Assembly (NCBI RefSeq): GCF_964340395.1
Contig: NC_135551.1
Location: forward strand, 30,405,455 to 30,469,454
Length of the DNA stretch: 64,000 nucleotides
Source of the DNA: Glandiceps talaboti
Lineage: Eukaryota > Hemichordata > Enteropneusta > Spengelidae
Direction of reading: 5' to 3'
The notes under the pieces are model-generated. The model was not told the origin of the DNA and did no database searches. It was given only the letters and a program-made list of their open reading frames with translations. How positions within the stretch are numbered: the stretch's first letter is position 1; each line of letters begins with the position of its first letter. Shown one piece after another: positions 13,628 through 64,000 of this stretch. The position numbers were made by a program, and so were the translations under genes.

Positions 13628-13865
13628 TAGGTATACTGAACCAACATTCCTTTATTTTTTATCCATCAAAATAGTCTAGACTTGGGTATATTTTACAACA
13701 ACATAGTTCTGATGACTGATAGATACTTTTAAGATATTGATAATATTCTATAAGTGATGTATTCATCAGCTATAGCTAGTAAACTGTCAATCAAACCATT
13801 CTTACATATCCATACTTGGTTGGTTTTCAAATCCCACCTGATCAAATCTATCTCTCATGCTTTAC

Positions 13866-13926
13866 TATCTAATCTAATCTAATCTAATCTAAATCTAATC
13901 TAATCTAATCTAATCTAATCTAATCT
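13866..13926. repeat. (CTAAT)n pentanucleotide repeat
   Basis: About 12 units of CTAAT with one extra A in the middle. Confidence 0.95.
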
Positions 13927-14639
13927 TCCTTTAAAATGAACACATTGATTCACTTTCTGTGGAAATCCTCCAAGCACAGTTAATTATTTACATATGAAAA
14001 GATTGCTTTGTTACTTAAATGACCTTTTATTGTTTTTATATGGTAGTAGAATAATAGCTGCAATGCATTAATGAGGGGGGGGGCATCAGTTTAAAGTGAC
14101 ATATTTTAGAAAACTCAAACAGGCTAGTAAATTGCTTAAAATGTATGTAAATCCTGCAGTTTGGTACTAAATTATTGATTTCATTGTTTATATTCTTGTT
14201 ATTATATTACCCTAATCAGAGACTGTCTTGTTGGCGTGATTGATCCCATGATGCACCTCTCAATAAGTGATAACATATGGCTATACAATATCAACATTCA
14301 AATAAGAAAAATTATCATTTTTTCACAATTTCTTTTCATTTCCACAATGCAAACCCATCACAGCTGCCACAACTTTTATTCTCCCCTCTGCTACTGGCAT
14401 GAAAATTTATTTGTATAATTAGAGCATACTAATATATCAGGGAAAAAGTGTTTTACATAAACAGGTGTGTCATGGATTGATGATAAGATATCACATAAAT
14501 AATAGAATAGGTTTCTTAGAAATCAAAGAATCTATCCTAAAAATATCCTTGTTTTTGTTTGTAAGTTTCAGTGACAAAGAGACAGATTGTAAGAACTTCT
14601 TTAGAGTTGATATGTTTCAGACATCACTTTCATTTTAAG

Positions 14640-14900
14640 ACACCTACCCCCACCCCTATGAGTACGCCCCAATCCAACACAAACCACCTTTGCACCCATA
14701 CCAACCCACTCCACCCCATTCTCACACCCCCAATCCAACACAAACCACCTTTGCACCCATACCAACCCACTCCACCCCATTCTCACACACCACAATCCAA
14801 CACAAACCACCTTTGCACCCATACCAACCCATAATTGCACCCATATCAACCCACTCCACCTATTTTCACACCCACCCATGCCCCACCCCACCCAACACAC
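14640..14900. repeat. C-rich minisatellite, 61-62-bp unit, 3 copies plus degenerate tail
   Basis: AATCCAACACAAACCACC recurs at 14671, 14732 and 14794, followed by a TTTGCACCCATACCAACCCA block. The plus strand is nearly free of G, giving spurious Pro/His/Thr open frames. Confidence 0.9.
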
Positions 14901-15411
14901 AACCTATCACTCAAGCATGCTTCAATAAATAGAATACTGCAAGAACCATTCAATATATAGCAAAATTACTCCCTCATAAAAAACATCTGACCTAGATTTA
15001 TATACCTTTAATTTAGAGTACATATTGACACAACACAATACTAGATAATTTGTAAATTTGTTATATTTGATAATTTAGAGTTATTTACACTTAGCAGTGA
15101 TAGAATGTCCGCCATAATGTCTGATAAACACCTGTGATTAATTGCAAGTATTTAAATAAATGAAAGTTTACATATCTCACGGGACCTTGATAATTCAATT
15201 AGAGAGTAAAGTGAGTAATAGACAGACTTTATTTAGAGGTCTTTATGTCTACTTGATAAATGACTATCACCATTTCACCAATCTCACCTTATTTCTATTC
15301 TGAACTCACCTCATTTTTATTCTATTTGAGATGGATACACGACAACAATCTATCACCGTTAGTTTTAATTACATCTTGTTAGGACTATATATAACTATAC
15401 GTGATGTCATG

Positions 15412-15424
15412 TGACCTTTGACCT
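15412..15424. promoter_or_regulatory. Perfect DR1-type nuclear-receptor half-site pair (candidate)
   Basis: TGACCTTTGACCT is two TGACCT half-sites separated by one T, the consensus for HNF4/RXR-type dimers on the opposite strand. It is intronic and function is unknown. Confidence 0.35.
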
Positions 15425-16529
15425 TATGCCATGGCACTATACTTGGTGCAATGGGACCTTGTCATGTGACCTTTGAAATTCTGCAAACACCAAACTACAC
15501 ACATTAACACTCAACATCCATGATAAAATCTCAACAAATTATGTTTGCAAAGATGGAAACCTTTCTCAGATCATTCATGCAAGAGTATATTTTTCTATGA
15601 TAAAACTAAAATAATTGCACATAAATTACTTAGCATTGCTGTACAGAGGACTATGATTTATGACAATGACTTTTCTAAAATCATACATTTTTTGCCGTAT
15701 GAAATATTCGATATGGCTTCTAGATTCATAACAGTTATCAAAGTATCACCTTGCCTGAAAATTTTTGTTATCACCTTTACCCTTCAGATTTTTAAATTAT
15801 ACAAATATAGTTATTTAGTAAAAATTCAAATTTATACAAAATGAGCAAATCATCCAGAAAATATGACATTTTACTTTGGCTCACTTACAAAACACAAAAA
15901 GGGGTAGTTTTGTAAATCTTTAGATGTTTCCTGATACATCCATGGAGTTTAAACACCAAGAGGGAAACTACACTGAAAAGTGAGAGACTTAGTGTGCTAT
16001 GGACGCTGGGTTCATAGTTGTTACTGAAAATTTCTATTGACAAGGTGAAAACATTTCTTGAAAAAGAATCCCAAATTTTCATTGACATCGTGTCAGCATC
16101 ATCAGGAAAGGTCTTGTGACCTTAAGTAGACTTACCTATGTAACAAGTCAGATGTCAGTAACAGGAGAGTAGATATCTAACTATATATATGAGTCTAACA
16201 CGACTCAATGGCCAGATTATTTCCCTGTATATGATTTCCTGGTGTTGTCAGACATTATCTTTTCCTGTAGGAATTATTTCAATCCAAACACAATAATGAG
16301 ACGGGTTGGCAAGGATAATGTTGGCGCTTGTAGCTGCTCTCTAAGGAAAAATGACTCCTAGACAAAACGAGAATGAAACCATATTTCCTTGACCCAAAGT
16401 GATCTTAAGATTTACCTATCATGTTATGACTTGTATCTCCAATCAGTTCTGATCCAACAATTTCCTTTTCAGTAAGAACCTACCATGTCAGGTCAAATAA
16501 GCAGCTTTGTCAATAGTTATCTTTCCGAT

Positions 16530-16750
16530 CTCAAATCCATTTTCTGACAACGTATCTTATGTATTTTTTTTAATCCATTCTCTGACAAGACTTGCATATT
16601 TAAAATCCATTTTCTGACAAATCTGATATACTTGTTTAAATCCAATCTCTGACAACGTATCTTATATTATTTAAAATCCATCTTCTGATGCCATATTTTG
16701 TCTTTTTTAAGTCCACTTTCTGACACCATGTTTGTATCTTTAAAGTCCAC
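16530..16750. repeat. Degenerate ~42-bp tandem, about 6 copies
   Basis: Recurrent AATCCATTTTCTGACAA with variable A/T-rich spacers; the last copies read AGTCCACTTTCTGACACC. Confidence 0.8.
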
Positions 16751-19044
16751 CAGACCTCAGATCTGCATTCAAAGAGTTGCCACTCACAAGCCAAGGATGA
16801 CAGTACTTGTGTGCAGGTCCATCACTCAACAGTACCGTTAGTGTCATCTAACCTATGGTTGCTTGAATAGCCCAAGGGTCTAGCAGCTAAACTATGCTAT
16901 GGTAAAGTGTTCTAATGATGGCAATAGTATAGTTTGAATAGGTCGCATTACTTGAAACATATCAAAGTGATGACTTAGAAACATAACACTGTCAATTCAT
17001 GCCATGTTCACAATACAGTACACGTGTTGTAGTTTTTTCTTTTTGAATCTCACAGTAATATACACTTCTAGTTTGTGTAGGTAAAATGATATGACATCAG
17101 TTTGTGTACACAAAATGGAATGACATCATCAATTCGGTGACCATCACAGTTACTGATGACATCACAAATTTGGATAATGCATAATAACTATAAACCATGC
17201 TTTAGTGAAATTTTGATCTGTTTTTGACCTGAATAGGTTGCAAGTACTAGTAGTTGACGACATTTCATCATCTCATGTACAAGTCAACTATACCACATCA
17301 AGATGTTGTCAACAGTCAAGATTACATAAGAAGGTCTTTGCATCTTTATATATCCAAAATCTCTTCAAAATAATCGTCAATATTTTCAATCACTCTGCTA
17401 AGTTAAATTGAAATCTGAGGTGTTCAATTGACAGACATATTTCATGAATTTTTTAAATTCTAAGATTTTCCTAGATAAAACGGCACTTCTAATCCGAGCA
17501 CGTTAATCATGTAAATGACCAAGATAAGTCCTACAGCTTGTCAATCATGATTTCTATCAGAATGATAACATCATTAAATTTTCATCAAGTATTCTGACCT
17601 ATTTTTATGTAGTGGATTCAAGAATTCACTAAACCCAGCAAAAACACCACTCATGAGTTCACTTCACGTGGTTAAAACACCGTTGAGATTTGAAATTTAC
17701 CTGGTTTTGCTTGTCTATTTCAAGTACACACAAAACCCAATGGATTTCATACCCGCAGATGTTCCTTTTCATATCTGTCAATTATTTATCAATATTGACA
17801 AATTAATTCATATTTCTATTCACATTTATGCCTATCACTTTAGTTCTGTGAAGGGTTGTGTGTTAGACAGGTGGTTAAAATCTCACGCTACTGAAATATT
17901 TTCACTCATTTGCATAATTTCCATCACATGACATGTATTTATCATATAGATAGTAATATTCTCATTAACTTTCATCAGTCACATGGAATGGTCTTCTGAT
18001 AACAACTTACAGCTAATGGAAACAAGCCTTAGATAATAAATATATCATATTAACATTTTCAGAGACTTGATTCAAACGTACAGTTCATAGTAGATGGCAA
18101 AACCGTTCAATTTCCAGACTTGCGTAAATGCAGAGATCTTTCTACATATTGTATTTTGGGTTATTACTATCAGATAGTAAAAGTTTATAAAATAGCATGA
18201 TAGTTGATAAATCTGAATCAGTAAAGTTGTCTTTTACTTTCGTTTTTTAAAACATTGTTCTATGAGCAAGTAGTATCACTTGTCATTTGTAAGACAGTAG
18301 ACTATTTAAGTGTATAAGCATCACATCTTCTAGGAAACTTCTAAGTACTTTGGAGGTTTGTTTCAAGTTATATGGATGGATCTTCAACCTCTTTATATGT
18401 CCCTAGCTAGCACTACTTACTACGTGTAAATACTTCAGCATGTGTTTTCCTCTCTACAAGCTATGGTATAGTCCCTATGAGAATAGAGTATTCACATTGT
18501 ATAACTACATCTCACTATTACTTGGTGTGTGTGTATTATGTTTTGGGGTGTATATGTACATCGTAGAACATGAACGCAACCATCCTGGACTATTAAAAGT
18601 TTTGCTTGGGTAGTTATATACTATTATACTAAATGTTACAAGAGAGCGATAAACTCTGCCTTTTAGAAGTAGTATACGAATTCATGTATTGGGTGTATAT
18701 ACTGTTATATTACATGGTAAAAGAAGGCAATAAACTAAAAAATTTGCATTTTTCGAAAAATATGACTCAAAAATTATGCTAATTCTGTAGCATGGTGTCA
18801 TCTTATAAGGCAGAACAATTGGGCAATAAACTCTATATTTGTGTAACCAATTCAGTTTCAGAAGTTACGTTGATTAAATCATGTAGTGTGACAGACATTT
18901 AGAAGGTTGGATTACCTCAGTTAGCCAGATGATGAACTGTAAGTAATTCACTTTCTTTGAAATGATCAAATCAACTTGTATACATTCAAAGCATAATGCA
19001 GTCAGCAATACATAAATATAGCATGATTGTACTCTGCTGAATAT

Positions 19045-19182
19045 GACTAAATGTTGCAGAAAACTGATAAAAATACAAGTAAACGCTGATCAAAATACAG
19101 GTGAACGCCGCAGAAAACTGACCACAATACGAGTAAACATTGTAGAAAACTGACCAAAATATGAGTAAACGTTGCAGAAAAG
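19045..19182. repeat. Degenerate ~35-bp tandem, about 4 copies
   Basis: Recurrent GCAGAAAACTGACCA then AATACGAGTAAAC blocks. Confidence 0.8.
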
Positions 19183-20217
19183 TCACTGATTAAGAAATAC
19201 TAGAACCATAAACACACTTAATGACTAAGTCTGGCTTTCCGTAATGGCTTCAATCACTGCACGGAATGAGCTAAAGCTTTGTAATTGACTTTGGGCTATG
19301 GGAAAAATAGCAGAGAAAGAAATAAATGGAGATTTGTGGCAATCATAAAACACTGAACTCCTGATAATCATTGCCATGAACATTAAAGGTAAAACTGTGT
19401 CCCCAGGAGTCTGATCGTATCGTTTGGTACACTACACGGTGTATTTTGTACGATCATAAATTGACACTTTTTACATTCACAACTGAATCTCGTCAATCAC
19501 AGACCAAGTTGACATTTTACTTCCAAATGGTTGTATTACCTTTCCAGTATTTCATTCAAATATTCATTCTAATTTGCAATTTTGAGACAAACTTGGGACA
19601 GTACATTCATTACATACAATACCTGTATTTGATAGCATTCATAATAGATGCTACTATGAAATCATGGTTATCAATCTCATACATCATTCAAATCTAAATG
19701 ACATCACAAATTTGCCATGTCTAATAAAGACATTCACACCTCAAAGTGCAATATCCATTTTTACCAACTGTTGTATCTCAGAATGGCTTTGTCTCTTTTT
19801 CCAAATATATCTAATTACCGTGACAATCAAACAACTATGATACATAAACTTCAATAGACAGATTTATCAAAAACAATGAGGAACATTTCACTTGTACAAT
19901 ATAACATCACTTTTATTCTTGAGATCTGAGTTTCAAATTTTGACTAAAAAGTAGAAATTAGTTCATTGTTTTTTAGACTCTGAAGAAAACACTTCTCAAA
20001 TGGAGTCAAAATGTCAGTAGTAAAGTTCAATTTAGATTAAAGGACTTGTCAGCTTATTTTTACCCAAGTTTACCAATCTCAAGTCCAAGTCTCCTAATAC
20101 GGAACTTGCAATCCACACTGAGCATGCTCAGATGCAAAGGACTATGGGATTATCTGTAGTTACGTTTGTGATACCTATTCTGGAGATATCAATAGAATAA
20201 ATTAAAATCAGATTCAC

Positions 20218-20337
20218 AATCAATACGTTGAAGAAACCAGTACTGGTAAATAATCAGAATCAATACATTGAAGAAACCAGTATTGGTAAATAATCAGAAT
20301 CAATACATTGAAGAAACCGGTACTGGTAAATAATCAA
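20218..20337. repeat. 40-bp tandem, three copies
   Basis: AATCAATACATTGAAGAAAC then CAGTATTGGTAAATAATCAG, three times with four substitutions in total. Confidence 0.95.
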
Positions 20338-22266
20338 ATTTCCTACAATGGTCAGGGAACCAACTCTAGATTATTTGTGGTTACCAACAATGTAACAAGA
20401 TTGTTTACAATAAATATTTATCATCACATTTCCCAGGATGCAACATTCAGGATAGTCAAGATGGCAGGTTTTGCAAGTTCCATATTGGTTCCTCATTGCA
20501 TTTGGACTGCCTACAGTTACCAACACAAGCTTGGAAATATTTTTGAAACCATACACTCTTACATTCCTTGATATTTTTTTATTTACAGATTTTTCGGATG
20601 GAGAGTCAGAATTATGATATTTTTAAAACTTTTGTAAAGATTGACAAACATACAATTCAGACTGTTTGCAATCCTTCATGTGAAGTCATCCGTTTCATTC
20701 TGAAATGAAAGTTATTCAATTGAAAAATGACAATTTATGAGCAACTGTAAGAAAGAGGTGAGCTAAGAGTAATAGGCAATTTCATCCCAAATTGCTTTTG
20801 AAATTAATGATGCTTGCTTAGAAACACGACTTGTACTTTTTTTCTATATAGAATACTTGATTTATAGCTTACTCTGGTCAAATCAGCATTTACTCTCTCT
20901 AATTCTGTGTATCAGCAACTTTCATGTTTCTTTCCCTATACAAAAAAGATGTCAATATTCCTAGCTAAGTTGAGGATACCTTTTCTTTTTGCTATAAAGC
21001 TAAGGATGCCTGAAACTTTTAAACCAATGTTTGGGATTCCTTATACCTTTTTGCTTAGGGATGCATGTTACATTGACGTTCTAGGCAGAGAGAGAACATG
21101 TTTTCCTACCCTGTATATACAATATAGTGACAAAATGAATTTTTATAAACTCTGGGTTTATAGTTACAAATGAAAATTATACTCCAGGAGTCAACATTTG
21201 ATGGGAATGAACCCCATATTTTTGGTGATTCATCATCAGGGTTTTATAAACGTTTTTACCTCTGCACTTTGTGATCTATGTATTCCCATCCCCTCCTCCC
21301 CCAGTATTTATTTTCTTGCAATGTTCAGGCAATAATTACAGTATTTATTCATGATCTACATATTCACCCTCCCCTCCTCCTTTCTCCCTCAGTATTTATT
21401 ATTTTGCAATGTTTAGATAACCCTTATGGTACTGGTACTTCTCATACATCAAGTGTGACATACCAAACTATTAATAGCAGTGTAGAATTCTACAAGTAGG
21501 TGATAGCTTTCATACTTGATTAGGTTATGTACGTCACTAACAAAACTTGTTAGAAAAGTTGAACCATTCACGATGTACTTGGCACGACACAATCAACAAA
21601 CACAAAATGATAAATTTATGTAGAATTGAAACAACAGTGGCGAAACCAAATACTAGTAACCGCAAAATAATATACATTTGGTGATTTGATTTTGACTGCC
21701 AAAAGTAAACACTTTTTTACATCTTTTCATGTATTTTTATTAACATTGTGTTAATCCATCATTTTAGAATGATTCAAAAGTGGACTAAACAACATTTACT
21801 ACAATCATTTTCATATTTTATTATTATATTATGGTTTAACTTTATTGTTATGTAACCATCTTGTAAGATTTCTACAAAAGGAATAATGGCTGACAATTAG
21901 CCAAGTACAACAATACTAGAATGTATGTATGGAATTTTACAATATACTTGTATTTATTAGGATTACAATGTATGTACTAGAGTTGAAAGAATTACTGATT
22001 GAGAAAAATTACTGATTGAGAAGTATTTGGTAAAAGGTGCTAGCCATAAGTTGATGTTTGTTTTTTATGACTTTATGGCATTTGAAGTCAACAATTAAGT
22101 TCCGCATACTGCAGCAAAATGACACTTCAGGAGACATGTTTGTATTTATAGAGTTGAAAGAACTGTTGAAGTCCTTGGCGAAGAGTTGAAGCCATATATT
22201 TGAGTATATTTACAATTTTATGGTCTTTGAAGGCAGCAAGTTCACCATAGAGCTGACATGGAGACA

Positions 22267-22318
22267 TACACACTCACAAAGTCTAATTGTAGACACTCAC
22301 AAAGTCTACTTGTAGATA
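22267..22318. repeat. Two-copy 24-bp tandem
   Basis: ACACTCACAAAGTCTA followed by TTGTAG occurs twice in succession ~100 bp from the E26 donor. Confidence 0.85.
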
Positions 22319-22411
22319 ACTTCCAATAACTGCAATGTCATACACTCATAACTCATCACAATAAGACTTTTCAACCATCACACTGTATACAGAAAAATTA
22401 TCTGTTCCTAC

Positions 22412-60364
<37,953 letters not shown>

Positions 60365-60384
60365 CTGAAAACAACACATGACGG

Positions 60385-63300
60385 GAGAACAAGTCCATGA
60401 TTAGAGGGGCACAGAACAAGTCTATGGTTAGAGGGGCACAGAACAAGTCTATGGTTAGAGGGGCACAGAACAAGTCCATGGTTAGAGGGGCACAGAACAA
60501 GTCTATGGTTAGAGGGGACTGAACAAGTCCATGGTTAGAGGGGCACAGAACAAGTCTATGGTTAGAGGGGCACAGAACAAGTCTATGGTTAGAGGGGCAC
60601 AGAACAAGTCTATGGTTAGAGGGGCACAGAACAAGTCTATGGTTAGAGGGGACAGAACAAGTCTATGGTTAGAGGGGCACAGAACAAGTCCATAGTTAGA
60701 GGGGCACAGAACAAGTCTATGGTTAGAGGGGCACAGAATAAGTCTATAGTTAGAGGGGCACAGAACAAGTCTATAGTTAGAGGGGACAGAACAAGTCTAT
60801 GGTTAGAGGGGACAGAACAAGTCTATAGTTAGTGGGGCACAGAATAAGTCTATGGTTAGAGGGGCACAGAACAAGTCTATGGTTAGAGGGGCACAGAACA
60901 AGTCAATGGTTAGAGGGGCACAGAATAAGTCTATGGTTAGAGGGGCACAGAACAAGTCTATGGTTAGAGGGGCACAGAACAAGTCTATAGTTAGAGGGGA
61001 CAGAACAAGTCTATGGTTAGAGGGGACAGAACAAGTCTATAGTTAGAGGGGCACAGAATAAGTCTATAGTTAGAGGGGCACAGAATAAGTCTATGGTTAG
61101 AGGGGCACAGAACAAGTCTATAGTTAGAGGGGACAGAACAAGTCTATGGTTAGAGGGGACAGAACAAGTCTATAGTTAGAGGGGACAGAACAAGTCTATG
61201 GTTAGAGGAGACAGAACAAGTCTATAGTTAGAGGGGCACAGAATAAGTCTATGGTTAGAGGGGCACAGAACAAGTCTATGGTTAGAGGGGCACAGAACAA
61301 GTCTATAGTTAGAGGGGACAGAACAAGTCTATGGTTAGAGGGGCACAGAACAAGTCTATAGTTAGAGGGTCACAGAACAAGTCTATGGTTAGAGGGGCAC
61401 AGAACAAGTCTATGGTTAGAGGGGACAGAACAAGTCTATAGTTAGAGGGGCACAGAACAAGTCTATAGTTAGAGGGGCACAGAACAAGTCTATGATTGGA
61501 GGGTCACAGAACAAGTCTATAGTTAGAGGGGCACAGAACAAGTCTATAGTTAGAGGGTCACAGAACAAGTCTATGGTTAGAGGGGCACAGAACAAGTCTA
61601 TGGTTAGAGGGGACAGAACAAGTCTATAGTTAGAGGGGCACAGAACAAGTCTATAGTTAGAGGGGCACAGAACAAGTCTATGATTGGAGGGTCACAGAAC
61701 AAGTCTATAGTTAGAGGGGCACAGAACAAGTCTATGATTGGAGGGGCACAGAACAAGTCTATGGTTAGAGGGGACAGAACAAGTCTATGGTTAGAGGGGC
61801 ACAGAACAAGTCTATGATTGGAGGGGACAGAACAAGTCTATGGTTAGAGGGTCACAGAACAAGTCTATAGTTAGAGGGGCACAGAACAAGTCTATGATTG
61901 GAGGGGCACAGAACAAGTCTATGGTTAGAGGGGACAGAACAAGTCTATGGTTAGAGGGGCACAGAACAAGTCAATGGTTAGAGGGGCACAGAACAAGTCT
62001 ATGGTTAGAGGGGCACAGAACAAGTCTATGGTTAGAGGGGCACAGAATAAGTCTATGGTTAGAGGGGCACAGAACAAGTCTATGGTTAGAGGGGCACAGA
62101 ACAAGTCTATGGTTAGAGGGGCACAGAACAAGTCTATGGTTAGAGGGGCACAGAACAAGTCTATGGTTAGAGGGGCACAGAACAAGTCAATGGTTAGAGG
62201 GGCACAGAACAAGTCTATAGTTAGAGGGTCACAGAACAAGTCTATAGTTAGAGGGGCACAGAACAAGTCTATGGTTAGAGGGGCACAGAACAAGTCTATG
62301 GTTAGAGGGGCACAGAACAAGTCTATAGTTAGAGGGGCACAGAACAAGTCTATGGTTAGAGGGGCACAGAATAAGTCTATGGTTAGAGGGGCACAGAACA
62401 AGTCTATAGTTAGAGGGGACAGAACAAGTCTATAGTTAGAGGGGCACAGAATAAGTCTATGGTTAGAGGGGACAGAACAAGTCTATGGTTAGAGGGGCAC
62501 AGAATAAGTCCATGGTTAGAGGGGGGACAGAATAAGTCCACGGTTAGAGGGGACAGAACAAGTCTATGGTTAGAGGGGCACAGAACAAGTCTATGGTTAG
62601 AGGGGACAGAACAAGTCTATGGTTAGAGGGGCACAGAACAAGTCTATAGTTAGAGGGCACAGATCAAGTCTATGGTTAGAGGGGCACAGAATAAGTCTAT
62701 GGTTAGAGGGGCACAGAACAAGTCTATGGTTAGAGGGGCACAGAACAAGTCTATGGTTAGAGGGGCACAGAACAAGTCTATGGTTAGAGGGGCACAGAAC
62801 AAGTCTATGGTTAGAGGGGCACAGAACAAGTCAATGGTTAGAGGGGCACAGAACAAGTCTATAGTTAGAGGGTCACAGAACAAGTCTATAGTTAGAGGGT
62901 CACAGAACAAGTCTATAGTTAGAGGGGCACAGAACAAGTCTATGGTTAGAGGGGCACAGAACAAGTCTATAGTTAGAGGGGACAGAACAAGTCTATGGTT
63001 AGAGGGGACAGAACAAGTCTATAGTTAGAGGGGCACAGAACAAGTCTATGGTTAGAGGGGCACAGAATAAGTCTATAGTTAGAGGGGACAGAACAAGTCT
63101 ATGGTTAGAGGGGACAGAACAAGTCTATGGTTAGAGGGGCACAGAACAAGTCTATGATTGGAGGGGCACAGAATAAGTCTATAGTTAGAGGGGCACAGAA
63201 CAAGTCTATGGTTAGAGGGGCACAGAATAAGTCCATGGTTAGAGGGGGGACAGAATAAGTCCATGGTTAGAGGGGACAGAACAAGTCTATGGTTAGAGGG

Positions 63301-63497
63301 GCACAGAACAATTCTATGGTTAGAGGGGACAGAACAAGTCTATGGTTAGAGGGGCACAGAATAAGTCCATGGTTAGAGGGGGGACAGAATAAGTCCATGG
63401 TTAGAGGGGCACAGAACAAGTCTATGGTTAGAGGGCACAGATCAAGTCCATGGTTAGAGGGGGGACAGAATAAGTCCATGGTTAGAGGGGCACAGAA
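60385..63497. repeat. 27-bp minisatellite, more than 100 copies (3.1 kb), with 25-bp variants and higher-order structure
   Basis: Unit AGAACAAGTCTATGGTTAGA then GGGGCAC. Variants: GGGGAC (25 bp), AGGGTCAC, TATAGTT, TATGATTGG, TCCATGG, AATAAGTC. An ordered block with TATGATTGGAGGGTCAC recurs at 61494 and 61682 (about 188 bp, seven units). Open frames on both strands (MVRGAQNKS; inverse FCAPLTIDL) are artefacts of the 27-bp period. On the gene-sense strand each standard unit has CCTCTAACCATAG, including a branch-point-like CTAAC. Confidence 0.98.
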
Positions 63498-64000
63498 GGT
63501 TAAAAGATAATTGATGGAGGTACTGTGGTTTTGATATACATTGGACATAATGTATAGAAGGTTAGGGGGTTTACATAACCCAACCCTAATCATTCCTAAA
63601 CCCTAGCTCCTTAGCTTGATGTCAAATGTGTATTTATAGTAGCTTTATGGTGTCTCCTTTGCTGGCTAACTAAATGTTACTGTCTGATGTATCTACTAAA
63701 CTACATATTTGCTTTCACTATGTTATATTATGGTCTATATGTTTTTTAGATTTATTGTCAAGTATATTTGCATTGATAAATATAGTCTGAAATAAGGATA
63801 AACGTATTTCCTGACAAATATTTAGTAATCCTTTATGTATTAAACACTTTTTATTACTATTTTGATAAATTTAGTAAATGATTAGTATTTCTCATAGTGT
63901 AAATTTCGGTCCCATGGGTTTTCAATATTTTCTACAATTGTCACTATTTTCATTGCAATTTTAGTTAAACCCACAGACATAAATTCAAAAACACAGTAAT
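63498..64000 (-). other. Intron sequence upstream of E1, right edge of the window
   Basis: AT-rich sequence of about 500 bp right of the minisatellite, with no exon, repeat or element that I can recognise. The exon preceding R1 (hinge 1) is not here. Confidence 0.8.

Larger units (their letters stand above)
1..22411 (-). other. Intron downstream of E26, at least 22.4 kb, open at the left edge
   Basis: I found no exon-like segment with dystrophin similarity on the minus strand and no convincing gene on the plus strand. Open frames here are short, compositionally non-coding, or are translations of tandem repeats. The content is AT-rich unique-looking sequence interrupted by the arrays and duplications listed separately. 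Stretches without any entry (for example 1-1000, 1527-2300, 4050-7300, 9150-12400, 17000-19000, 20600-22250) show nothing I can name. Short exons below about 60 bp with low similarity could have been missed. Confidence 0.8.

Noticed and set aside
1-22411. Internal promoter for a short dystrophin isoform, as vertebrates have in downstream introns
   Set aside because: I could not see a first exon with ATG joined to a downstream dystrophin exon in the window, so there is nothing to support it.
61925-63028. Long open frames on both strands (MVRGAQNKS and FCAPLTIDL repeats)
   Set aside because: Artefacts of the 27-bp array; both strands and several frames are open simultaneously and break at 25-bp variants.

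Overview
The window is intronic and exonic DNA of one large animal gene. It is AT-rich, with long introns, many tandem arrays, MITE-like elements and a LINE remnant, and no prokaryotic gene organisation. Every supported coding exon lies on the minus strand and belongs to one partial gene: the central rod of dystrophin (the DMD / dystrophin-utrophin family). Recognition rests on exon-by-exon resemblance to vertebrate dystrophin recalled from memory, including near-identical stretches such as 'VNSLTHMVVVVDESS', 'VIKTGRQIV' and 'KFRKFQKPADFE'. Intron style, divergence and the absence of vertebrate repeats suggest a non-vertebrate bilaterian, probably a marine invertebrate; the phylum cannot be fixed from the sequence.

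Reading 5'->3' on the minus strand (right to left in window coordinates), 26 exons (E1 at 60364-60215 to E26 at 22906-22412) join into 6138 nt = 2046 codons with no stop or frame break. They encode spectrin-like repeats R1 to the start of R16 (vertebrate numbering), including hinge 2 (E7) and the R15-R16 linker (E26). The actin-binding CH domains and hinge 1 would lie beyond 64000. The rest of R16, R17-R24 and the WW/EF/ZZ region would lie beyond position 1. The main protein novelty is E24 (867 nt). It inserts a long low-complexity segment at the R13/R14 junction: five tandem 18-residue repeats, a Thr/Val/Pro-rich stretch and a poly-Ser/acidic tract.

Layout: 1-22411 is a single intron, open at the left edge, with no recognisable exon; it holds minisatellites, direct duplications, a tRNA-like tandem and simple repeats. 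22412-34122 holds E26-E23, with introns carrying a Tc1/mariner-like foldback element (27192-27616) and a 1.75-kb 48-bp minisatellite. 34123-40009 is a 5.9-kb intron with a LINE 3' end nested in a MITE, and two further arrays. 40010-60364 is exon-dense (E22-E1). 60365-64000 is the intron upstream of E1, almost entirely a 27-bp minisatellite of more than 100 copies.

A recurrent theme is tandem repetition that includes or directly abuts splice junctions (E1, E3, E4, E5, E10, E11, E14), leaving cryptic copies of acceptors or donors in the introns. No second gene, RNA gene or CRISPR array could be supported.
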